Assembly (NCBI GenBank): GCA_036524155.1
Contig: DATDCV010000461.1
Coordinates: 1 to 20,397 of the forward strand
Length of the DNA: 20,397 nt
Direction: 5' to 3'
From: DATDCV01 sp036524155
Lineage (GTDB): Bacteria > Verrucomicrobiota > Verrucomicrobiia > Limisphaerales > UBA8199
In this document: one piece after another, positions 1 to 6,378 of the stretch
Layout of the letters: each line of letters starts with the position of its first letter
Position numbering within the stretch: position 1 is the first letter of the stretch
Made by a program: the position numbers and the translations under genes
The notes under the pieces: model-generated
Told to the model about the DNA's origin: nothing
Databases searched by the model: none
Seen by the model: the letters and a program-made list of their open reading frames with translations, nothing else

Positions 1-1519
1 CTGCCCCGGTGATCACCGTCGGCACAAGCGCGCCGAGGAACAATCGGACAGGGGAAACCCCATCGGGAAAGAACTGCGACAGGATAGATTGTCCGGCCGG
101 GTTCGGCGCGTTGGCGATGACGGTTAGCCCGCCCCCCACCACCGCGCCCGAGAGAACGGCGTATTTGAGACCCTCTGTAAACTCAGGCACGAGCGAAGCC
201 AGATAAGTGATCGCGGCATTGTCGTTGAAAGCGGTGAGGGTGGCGGCGGCGAAAAACAGCGGGCGCTCACCCAACCGGCTCAGAACCGGCTCGATCCACC
301 ATCCCTGCAAACCTCCATGCACTACCAGGCCAGCAAGAAAAAACCCCACCAGCAGCGCCGGGCGCAGATTCAGTTCGTCCTGGTGATGTTCCGTGGCGTG
401 GGTGAACGCGAGGTAAAAAAGGAAACCGCCGACAAACAGCGCAGGGAAGTGATTGTTCAGCACGGTCCACCCCAGAAAGAAGATATGAACGACCATAATC
501 CAGATCGGCACCGGATGACCGCGCTTGCCGACCGAAGGGCCGTCACCGATCTCCCGAGCGGAAGATTGAAGCTGCTTAAACTGGCGGTTGAACAAGACGA
601 GATACAGGAGGCTGCTGGCGACGATCCCCACCGTGGCCTTGGATCCAAAATGCACGAGCATATAGGTCAGATCCCATCCCCACCGGCCGGCGACCATCAA
701 GACTGGCGGCGCCGCGAAATGGGTCAAGGTGCCGCCGACTGAGACATTGACGAACAAAAGGCCCAGGGTGGCATACGCCAGCGCCGGAGGTGGCCGATAT
801 TTGTAGAAATGCTCGGCCAGCAGCAGCGCCGAAATGGTCATGGCGGCGGGCTCGGTGATGAAGGAGCCAAGCAACGGCCCGATCGTCACGATGGAGAGCC
901 ACCAGGCTGCTGGCGAGCCATGGCCCGGCCTGGCTGCCAGCGCCATGATCCGCTCGGACAATTGCAGGATGGGGCGGCTGGCGGCAATCGTCATGATGAC
1001 CACCACGAAGACCGGCTCAGTGAAGTTGACGCCGCTGCCAAGGTAATCCCTCGCCGCCGGCCAGCCCTTGCTGAAAGTCAGCGCCACCAGGAGCGGGATC
1101 GTCCAGATGCCGAAAATCGCTTCCACCTCGCCCAGGAAGTGAAAGATCTGGGCTTTGAAACTGACCTCGTCGTCGCGGGTGGCGGTTTGAGCCAGCCGTT
1201 GCTGGTGCTCGCGCTCAAACCGATGGGAGAGCTTCAAGAACTTCGGCGCTAAAAAGGTGTGCAGGATCGCGAGGAAAAAGATGCCCGTCGCGACCACATT
1301 GAACGGCTCCGCCTGAATTCTCGCTGCCAGCGCTTCAGCCACCGTTGCGTCCGCCGGCGTCGCGTAGCTCGAGAGCGCGGGCGGGAAACTGCCCGGGTGC
1401 GCGGAATGAGTGGCGCCGGCCGCGCCCTGGGCGAAGTGGAAGAGGAAGAACAAGAATAACAACGTCGCCGGGACCAACAGGCCCAGACGGCCGGAACGCT
1501 GGCGCTGGCGGTTATTCAT
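1..1519 (-). CDS. Putative Na+/H+ antiporter (DUF1504-like), C-terminus beyond window
   Basis: The minus-strand frame is open from an ATG at 1519 to the window edge (506 codons, no stop), so the 3' end lies outside. The product is a polytopic inner-membrane protein with an N-terminal hydrophobic segment (about residues 9-25) and many later ones. Two motifs typical of ion-transporter-superfamily antiporters are visible: FITEPAAMTI near residue 215 and TAFNDNAAITYLASL near residue 430. These match my memory of the 'putative Na+/H+ antiporter' family (Pfam Na_H_antiport_2), which would exchange protons for sodium. The start lies 15 nt past the stop of the DUF1080 lipoprotein gene, so the two are probably co-transcribed. 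The ion specificity cannot be read from sequence. Family assignment is fairly secure; the exact substrate is inference. Confidence 0.8.
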   Translation of the reverse strand, partial: MNNRQRQRSGRLGLLVPATLLFLFFLFHFAQGAAGATHSAHPGSFPPALSSYATPADATVAEALAARIQAEPFNVVATGIFFLAILHTFLAPKFLKLSHRFEREHQQRLAQTATRDDEVSFKAQIFHFLGEVEAIFGIWTIPLLVALTFSKGWPAARDYLGSGVNFTEPVFVVVIMTIAASRPILQLSERIMALAARPGHGSPAAWWLSIVTIGPLLGSFITEPAAMTISALLLAEHFYKYRPPPALAYATLGLLFVNVSVGGTLTHFAAPPVLMVAGRWGWDLTYMLVHFGSKATVGIVASSLLYLVLFNRQFKQLQSSAREIGDGPSVGKRGHPVPIWIMVVHIFFLGWTVLNNHFPALFVGGFLFYLAFTHATEHHQDELNLRPALLVGFFLAGLVVHGGLQGWWIEPVLSRLGERPLFFAAATLTAFNDNAAITYLASLVPEFTEGLKYAVLSGAVVGGGLTVIANAPNPAGQSILSQFFPDGVSPVRLFLGALVPTVITGA

Positions 1520-1534
1520 GGTCCCCGTGTCCCA

Positions 1535-2212
1535 TCAATCCAGAGGCACCAAAATCACGCGCCGAAATTGGATCACACCGCCTTCTGATTGGAGCCCAAT
1601 AAGACCGCTCGAGGTTTCAACCCCGTCGACCTGGTTCACAAGTTTCCGGTTCAGCCACACGGTATAACGCGGGCCTTGCGCCAGTATTTCCACCGTGTTC
1701 CACTCGCCCGGCGGCTTTTCGCGGTCGGACAGTTTTTTCACGCCCGCGATATCACCCGCAAGCGCATGCTTCTTCACCTCAAAGAACCGGGGCTGGTCCG
1801 CGGCGATGCGCTTGCCTTGAAGCCCCAACACATCCCCAGCGTTGCCGTGCTGGAGCTGAGTCTCGATCGCGGGCGGCAGTGGTTTGATCTCGCCTTGGAT
1901 CCGGGAAAAGATGCCGCTGTTGCCGGGCTTGCTGCCGGGCGGCCATCGATACTCGACCAGCAGGAGGAAATTGGTCACCGCTGGCCCCCGATAAATGGCC
2001 CCTACCGGAGTGCCCTGGCAGGTTATCACGCCGTCACTGACGCTCCAGACTTGCTCGCACCCCACCTGAGGATCGGCGGTGACATAGCTCCAGCCAGTCA
2101 AGTCCTTTCCGTTGAAAAGCTGAAGTCTGGCCCGGCCAACGTGAGACGTGGAACAGGAACTCAGGGCCAGCGCCAAAAGCAGCGACGCGGTGCCGACGAA
2201 GGCCAACCGCAC
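1535..2212 (-). CDS. DUF1080 (3-keto-disaccharide hydrolase family) lipoprotein
   Basis: This is a 225-residue secreted lipoprotein with one DUF1080/3-keto-disaccharide hydrolase domain (concanavalin-like beta-sandwich, PF06439 type). The signal peptide is residues 1-19 with lipobox LSSC (Cys20). The domain opens with LFNGKDLTGW and carries NSGIFSR in the middle and EWNTVEI near the end, all hallmarks of the family; the length is typical. The open frame extends upstream to a GTG at 2320, but that codon lies inside a strong hairpin and would put 36 extra residues before the signal peptide. The GTG at 2212 (MRLAFVGTASLLL) is therefore preferred; a TTG at 2242 is a second option. No good Shine-Dalgarno is visible. 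The gene precedes the antiporter gene and lies near a ThuA-like gene, in keeping with handling of oxidised sugars in the periplasm. Confidence 0.87.
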   Translation of the reverse strand: MRLAFVGTASLLLALALSSCSTSHVGRARLQLFNGKDLTGWSYVTADPQVGCEQVWSVSDGVITCQGTPVGAIYRGPAVTNFLLLVEYRWPPGSKPGNSGIFSRIQGEIKPLPPAIETQLQHGNAGDVLGLQGKRIAADQPRFFEVKKHALAGDIAGVKKLSDREKPPGEWNTVEILAQGPRYTVWLNRKLVNQVDGVETSSGLIGLQSEGGVIQFRRVILVPLD

Positions 2213-2313
2213 AAAAGGGCGTGTGAGTCCATTAGCTTTCAACGCCCCGCAGTATGCGGATTTATTCCCGGAGTCAAAGCGGAATGTTGCCGCAAGCAGG
2301 GCACACTCCAGCG

Positions 2314-2361
2314 CTCGCACGCTCTGCGTGCGAGGCGACCGTGCGGCGCACCGCGCCGCGC
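2314..2361. repeat. Two tandem GC-rich hairpins between lipoprotein genes
   Basis: Two perfect or near-perfect inverted repeats lie 6 nt apart. The first (2314-2334) has a 9-bp perfect stem, CTCGCACGC/GCGTGCGAG, with a 3-nt loop TCT. The second (2341-2361) has a stem GTGCGGCGC/GCGCCGCGC (one G-T pair) with a 3-nt loop ACC. They sit between the stop of the small lipoprotein gene and the likely start of the DUF1080 gene. No T-tract follows on either strand, so a classical intrinsic terminator is not supported. A REP-like element, an mRNA-stabilising 3' end or an attenuation structure are all possible. Confidence 0.6.
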
Positions 2362-2390
2362 GCGCCCTGCCACCAGCGGGCCTCGGTGTC

Positions 2391-2579
2391 CTAGAACGGG
2401 CCGGGGTCCGCTAACGCATCTTTGTAGGCGGGCTCGTCAGAGGAACCGTGGCCGGAGGTCTGCCCCTGGCCGGCCCAGTCAAACGCGGGATCGGAAGCCC
2501 CGCCACGGGCGGCAGTCTGGGCACAGCCAACGGCCAAAAGCGCCAGCGCGCTGAGCATCACCATAAGCATCAGTTTCAT
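2391..2579 (-). CDS. Small lipoprotein, function unknown
   Basis: A 62-residue protein with a clear lipoprotein signal: MKLM, a hydrophobic core of about 13 residues, and AVGC with Cys19 as the likely lipidated residue. The mature part is only about 44 residues, rich in Ala, Gly, Ser and Asp, with no recognised domain. The ATG at 2579 is chosen; a TTG at 2588 in the same frame would add MLT. A TATATT hexamer lies 7 nt upstream of the ATG on the minus strand, which would give a nearly leaderless transcript. The start codon overlaps a 12-bp palindrome. Short predicted lipoproteins of this sort are common in Verrucomicrobiota. The signal peptide makes a real gene likely, but it is short and no homologue was checked. 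Confidence 0.6.
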   Translation of the reverse strand: MKLMLMVMLSALALLAVGCAQTAARGGASDPAFDWAGQGQTSGHGSSDEPAYKDALADPGPF

Positions 2580-2589
2580 TGTTAACAAT
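2578..2589. promoter_or_regulatory. 12-bp perfect palindrome ATTGTTAACAAT at a divergent promoter
   Basis: ATTGTTAACAAT is self-complementary over all 12 bases and is AT-only except for the central G/C pair, in otherwise GC-rich DNA. It overlaps the start of the small lipoprotein gene and a possible -10 hexamer (TATATT on the minus strand, 2592-2587), and lies 100 bp upstream of the divergent ThuA-like gene. Its position fits an operator, but no regulator gene is in view. Chance occurrence cannot be excluded. Confidence 0.35.
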
Positions 2590-2688
2590 ATACTCTACTA
2601 GCCAGACGCGCCAGCAAAATGAGCCGGGGCCTCGCCCCACCCGAATAAACTCTTGCCAAGCTCCGCCGGCATGGCGCACTCTCGCGCC

Positions 2689-3513
2689 ATGAAGAAAAAC
2701 CCGGTTCCGAATTTTCAGGCAGGAACAACCCAGATCATTTCGCGCCGGATGGCGCTGGCGCTGGGAGCGAGCGCGGCCGCCGCCGCACTGGTGGCGCCCG
2801 GCCTCCTGGCCGCCCCGGCGGCCAGGCGCAAAGTGGTCGTTTGGTCCGAAGGCTCCGCCAACGTCGATGAAGGCTCGAAGAAAGTTTACCCGCAAGACAT
2901 CAACACCGCGATCGCGGAAGGGTTGAAGCCGCTGGAAGCTCAAGGATGGGAAATTATCAAGGCGGGTCTAGGCGATCCCGACCAGGGTCTAAACACCGGG
3001 TTGCTGGCGAGCACCGATGTCCTGATCTGGTGGGGTCACAAGAAACACGGCGAGGTGAAGAATGAGTTGGTCAATAAGATCGACCAGCGCGTCCGCGAGG
3101 GCAAAATGGGATTCATCGCCACGCACTCCTCGCATTTCGCCAAGCCGTACAGGAAATTGATGGGAACCGCGTGCAGCTGGGGCGAATACGTCGTGGACGG
3201 GACCTCGGTGGAAATCATCGTCAAGGAACCCAGCCACCCGATCTGCAAGGGAGTGAAAAACTTCAAGCTGCCCAAGATCGAGCGCTACGGCGAACCCTTT
3301 GCGGTACCCACTCCCGAAGCGGTGCCGTTGGACGGCATCTACACGAAGCCGGACGGAAAAACGGCGCCGGCACGGATGGGCCTGTGCTGGACCGTCGGCA
3401 AAGGCAAAGTGTTCTACTTCACGCCAGGGCACGAGACCTACGACGATTATTATCGGCCAGAGGTGCGGAGGATCTTTATGAACGCCGTCCAGTGGGCCGC
3501 CCCTGCTGCTTGA
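2689..3513 (+). CDS. ThuA-like (trehalose utilisation) protein, Tat-exported
   Basis: The 274-residue product has a twin-arginine-like signal (SRRMALALG, Arg19-Arg20, followed by an Ala-rich hydrophobic stretch to about residue 45). Residues 47-270 form a ThuA-like domain with a class I glutamine-amidotransferase-like fold. Supporting motifs are VVVWSEG at the start of the domain, WWGHKKHGEV, GFIATHSSHF, MGTACSWGEY, and the C-terminal GKGKVFYFTPGHETY. ThuA proteins take part in conversion of trehalose and related disaccharides through 3-keto intermediates. The ATG at 2689 (MKKNP) gives the best signal peptide; ATG 2671 and TTG 2653 in the same frame are alternatives, none with a clear Shine-Dalgarno. 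The gene is divergent from the lipoprotein/DUF1080 genes and convergent, with a 17-nt gap, to the 3531-3995 gene. Confidence 0.87.
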   Translation: MKKNPVPNFQAGTTQIISRRMALALGASAAAAALVAPGLLAAPAARRKVVVWSEGSANVDEGSKKVYPQDINTAIAEGLKPLEAQGWEIIKAGLGDPDQGLNTGLLASTDVLIWWGHKKHGEVKNELVNKIDQRVREGKMGFIATHSSHFAKPYRKLMGTACSWGEYVVDGTSVEIIVKEPSHPICKGVKNFKLPKIERYGEPFAVPTPEAVPLDGIYTKPDGKTAPARMGLCWTVGKGKVFYFTPGHETYDDYYRPEVRRIFMNAVQWAAPAA

Positions 3514-3530
3514 GGGAACAACGGCGGCGG

Positions 3531-3995
3531 CTACGGTTTGACCAACCGATAGTACCTCGTCGGAACGTTCGCGGGAACAACCACGGGGTTAGTCGCGCCA
3601 CTAGGTGCATTGGCCCACGCGGGCGAGTCGAGCCCCGGCGAGGATTGGAGCACGAAACCTGGCGTGTTTGGAGCCCAGGAGATGGTAGCCTGTCCCGGAC
3701 TCGCAGGCAGGATGGTGAGTGCAGGCGCCTCGCCGGACTGCACGGCCACGGGCAACGCCCAAAAACCTCCGGTAATTGAATAACTCCCGTTCGTCATTGC
3801 CGTGCCGGCGGCCGGTTGTCCCATGGTTCCACAGAGGGAGAACACACCACCGGTGCTGGCGCCGCCGCCTCCAGCAACCGTCCACCAACTGATTGAGTAA
3901 TTCTGCGCGAGAACCACTGGGGCTGTCACAATCAGAACCACCAGGCCGGCCAGCGCCCGTAGCCGTACATACTTAGGAGCAATCTGTGAGTTCAT
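3531..3995 (-). CDS. Small secreted protein with WWTVAGGGG module
   Basis: The product has 154 residues with a Sec signal peptide (residues 1-30, predicted cut after VLA at Ala30). The mature N-terminal half begins NYSISWWTVAGGGG and continues with GTMGQPAAGT and SYSITGGFW, a module I recognise from many secreted verrucomicrobial proteins. The C-terminal half (ISWAPNTPGFVLQSSPGL to YYRL) resembles the fibronectin-like end found on such proteins. No catalytic motif is visible; a structural or surface role is inferred. The start is strongly supported: AAGGAG at 4009-4004, within the end of the upstream fibre gene, sits 8 nt before the ATG. The two genes are 3 nt apart, so expression is probably translationally coupled. 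Confidence 0.75.
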   Translation of the reverse strand: MNSQIAPKYVRLRALAGLVVLIVTAPVVLAQNYSISWWTVAGGGGASTGGVFSLCGTMGQPAAGTAMTNGSYSITGGFWALPVAVQSGEAPALTILPASPGQATISWAPNTPGFVLQSSPGLDSPAWANAPSGATNPVVVPANVPTRYYRLVKP

Positions 3996-3998
3996 GAG

Positions 3999-6155
3999 TC
4001 ATTCTCCTTGCCGGCTGAGATTTTGCACGAGCCGTTCGAGTTTGCCGAGGCGCTGCTGCAAATCCGTCTTTTCTGCATCTCGACGGACAAGCTCGCTTTT
4101 CAGTTCCTCCACCTTCTGATTCAACCCCTGAATGGCCGCCAACGCCACGCCCTCGGCGTCCACCGTGGTGATGTGCTTTTCATCCATCCCCACAGCGAAA
4201 GAGGCCCTAAAGTCTTGCGCCATCGGCCCGACGTGCCTCACGCCCGGCTCAGCCTTGAAGCTCCACTCCGTGATTGGCAACGCCGCGACCCGGTCCAGGA
4301 TCGCTTGCGGGTCCACAGCCTCAAAGTTCTCTTTCGCATTCCGGTCACTGGTTTGGGTCAGGGTCCGTGCCCGGAAGTCCCCGGTGCAGGTTAGCTGTTG
4401 GTTGCCGTCGTTCACGAGGCGGACATTGTAGTCCTCGACGCCGTTGACGCCGTAGTGGAAGTCGATATAAGGCGTGGCGGAAAGCAGGAGTGAGTTGCCC
4501 AGTTCAATCGAGCCTCCCTGATCGGGTTTCAGCTTGCTGTAGTTGTGGTCGCCCCAACTGAGTTCGGAATCCCAGCCGAGCAGGATCTGGCCACCGGACG
4601 GGTTAACGTGGAGCCAGGCGGGGTTGCCTCCATCCAAGGCCTGGATGACCCCTGCCGTCTCGCCCTGGGTACCGTAATAGCAACCCAGGTTCAAGGCCCG
4701 GTTGCGGTTCCCACTGTGGGAAATCGCCAGTTGATTCGCGGTCTCTCTGTTCGTTGCCATTTTGGTGATCGAGCCCGCGCCTTGCACCTGGAACCCTGCG
4801 TCTCCCGTCGAGAAGACCGCCCCACCACCCGCACGCACCGTGAACTGGTTGGCCGCAGTCGAGGCGAAATCCACACCCTGCATATCGGCCCAAACGAAAG
4901 CGCCATTGTGGTTCGCGTGGGCCAGATGTCCGGCCGAAAAACTTGCTTCGCCGTCGGCGGAGTTTCCGTAGCCGCCGGGCACGGTCGCCCCGCGGGCATT
5001 CACCCGATTGCCGGCTCCACCTCCGATGACTCCATCAGCGCCCGATCCGGTGATGTTGTTCGCGTTGCCGCCGCCGATAGTGGCCCCCGGTCCGGCATTC
5101 GTGTTGTTCAGGCCTCCGGAGATGACTGAGGCCAAGGCATCCGCTTCATTGGAGTAGCCGCCTCCGATGACCGCGCCGGCGCCTGCAACGGTGTTGCCGT
5201 AACCGCCGACGATCACGGCATCGTTCACGTTGGGTTGGATGACGTTAGCGGAACCGGAACCGATAAAATCCCCGCTGGAGTTGTCATGGATGATGTTAGG
5301 CCCCCCGGACCATCCGCCCCCCGCGATCACGCTGCTGCCAACACCCGTGCCGCTAATACTGTTTCCGAGGTAGCCCCCGACAAGATTAGGCGCATTATTG
5401 CCCCGGGGATCCGGCTGCAACCGCAAGGCCCGCTGGCCATTCACCTTCATGTCCAAGGGACGGTTGTCTGTAGTTCCTAGAAAATTAATTGCCGGATCCG
5501 TCGACGCGTTACCGGTTCGCGACCAGGCATCGGCTGACCCGGGCAGACCCTGGGGCCCCTGTGGGCCGGTCGCTCCAACCGGTCCTTGCGGTCCCATCGC
5601 GCCCGTGGCTCCCGTTGCACCTTGGGGTCCTGCGGGCCCGGTCAGGCCGATCGGTCCGGTCGGTCCCAGGGGTCCGGTCGGTCCCAGGGGTCCGGTCGGT
5701 CCTGCGGGGCCAACCGCGCCCGTTGCACCCGCGGGTCCCTGCGGTCCGGCCGGCCCCACCGGCCCTGCGGGCGTCATAGCGTACATCGCATACGGCACAG
5801 GTGTCATGGCCTGACGCGGCACGAGGGTTGTGAAATCGCCAGTTCCACCGCCGGCGCGCGCAGCTACCTCCACCCACCGTGCGGACCCCGTGAAGGCTCC
5901 CGTTCCAAAATCCAGCGTCGTCGCAAATACCCCGTCGACCATTGTCACCGCCGAATTGGTTATCGGCCCCGCAACGGACGCTCCGCCAGTCGGTGAATCA
6001 TAGAGGGTAAAGCGCAGATCAAAGCTGCCATTGGCGGCCAGTCCGTTGTTGTTCAGCCGTCCCTGGTAGGTAAAGGACGTGCCTTGGGCGAGTGCCGCTG
6101 TGGCACCCTGACTCAAAACCAGGCAGAGAGTTAGCAAGCGGAGACAAGTTTTCAT
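3999..6155 (-). CDS. Exported collagen-like fibre with beta-roll head and self-cleaving S74 chaperone
   Basis: This 718-residue protein starts at the ATG at 6155 (MKTCLRLLTLCL), giving a Sec signal with cleavage near ALAQ; the frame extends upstream to 6236 without signal-peptide character. Order of parts: signal (1-24); a beta-rich N-domain with TFTYQGRL-like motif (25-128); about 25 Gly-X-Y collagen-like triplets (about 130-204); a left-handed beta-roll with repeated VIGGG/N motifs like trimeric autotransporter heads (about 280-440); a linker; and a Peptidase_S74 intramolecular chaperone (603-718) ending in a coiled coil. The S74 dyad is intact: Ser603 and Lys608 in SDRNAK. In this family the domain drives trimerisation and then cuts itself off just before the serine. 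Phage tail fibres share the domain, but no other phage gene is present, so a host surface fibre is more likely. Confidence 0.85.
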   Translation of the reverse strand: MKTCLRLLTLCLVLSQGATAALAQGTSFTYQGRLNNNGLAANGSFDLRFTLYDSPTGGASVAGPITNSAVTMVDGVFATTLDFGTGAFTGSARWVEVAARAGGGTGDFTTLVPRQAMTPVPYAMYAMTPAGPVGPAGPQGPAGATGAVGPAGPTGPLGPTGPLGPTGPIGLTGPAGPQGATGATGAMGPQGPVGATGPQGPQGLPGSADAWSRTGNASTDPAINFLGTTDNRPLDMKVNGQRALRLQPDPRGNNAPNLVGGYLGNSISGTGVGSSVIAGGGWSGGPNIIHDNSSGDFIGSGSANVIQPNVNDAVIVGGYGNTVAGAGAVIGGGYSNEADALASVISGGLNNTNAGPGATIGGGNANNITGSGADGVIGGGAGNRVNARGATVPGGYGNSADGEASFSAGHLAHANHNGAFVWADMQGVDFASTAANQFTVRAGGGAVFSTGDAGFQVQGAGSITKMATNRETANQLAISHSGNRNRALNLGCYYGTQGETAGVIQALDGGNPAWLHVNPSGGQILLGWDSELSWGDHNYSKLKPDQGGSIELGNSLLLSATPYIDFHYGVNGVEDYNVRLVNDGNQQLTCTGDFRARTLTQTSDRNAKENFEAVDPQAILDRVAALPITEWSFKAEPGVRHVGPMAQDFRASFAVGMDEKHITTVDAEGVALAAIQGLNQKVEELKSELVRRDAEKTDLQQRLGKLERLVQNLSRQGE
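5653..5706 (-). repeat. 18-bp tandem repeat inside the collagen-like region
   Basis: The + strand unit GGTCCGGTCGGTCCCAGG occurs twice perfectly (5653-5670, 5671-5688) and a third time with a changed end (5689-5706). On the coding strand it encodes Gly-Pro-Leu/Gly-Pro-Thr pairs of the collagen-like stretch. Identity at DNA level indicates recent unit duplication, so the collagen length probably varies between strains. Confidence 0.85.
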
Positions 6156-6378
6156 AGGTCGGCGCGTTAGGTTCCCGGCGTTCAGGTGTTCATGCTTTCT
6201 ACCTAGGAAACGCGATTTGCGAGGAGGAACTTTCAAGAAAATGATTCAGAAGATAAGGCAAGCAGTCCTACAAGGGGGCGGTGGCCCCGAATCGGTTGCG
6301 AGACCGCCGGCGGCCGCACGGCGTTCAATCACCCTGATAGCTCCTGGGAAGACGATGCCGGGCACCGTCGAGCAAGTG

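Noticed and set aside
2213..2320. Upstream extension of the DUF1080 gene to the GTG at 2320
   Set aside because: It would place 36 residues before a well-formed lipoprotein signal and start inside a strong hairpin.
1589..2554. Long plus-strand open frame opposite the DUF1080 and lipoprotein genes
   Set aside because: It lies antisense to genes with clear signal peptides and a known domain, has a composition typical of a GC-rich shadow frame, and crosses the hairpins and intergenic DNA.
5541..5770. Repeat block that could be mistaken for a CRISPR array or minisatellite
   Set aside because: The short GC-rich units have no spacers and are in frame with Gly-X-Y collagen triplets of the fibre gene.
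3999..6155. Phage tail fibre or prophage remnant
   Set aside because: Although S74 domains occur in phage fibres, there is a Sec signal peptide and no other phage gene nearby.
6275..6288. Hairpin GGGGC/GCCCC as a terminator for the kinase-WD40 gene
   Set aside because: The stem is only 5 bp and no T-run follows on the minus strand.
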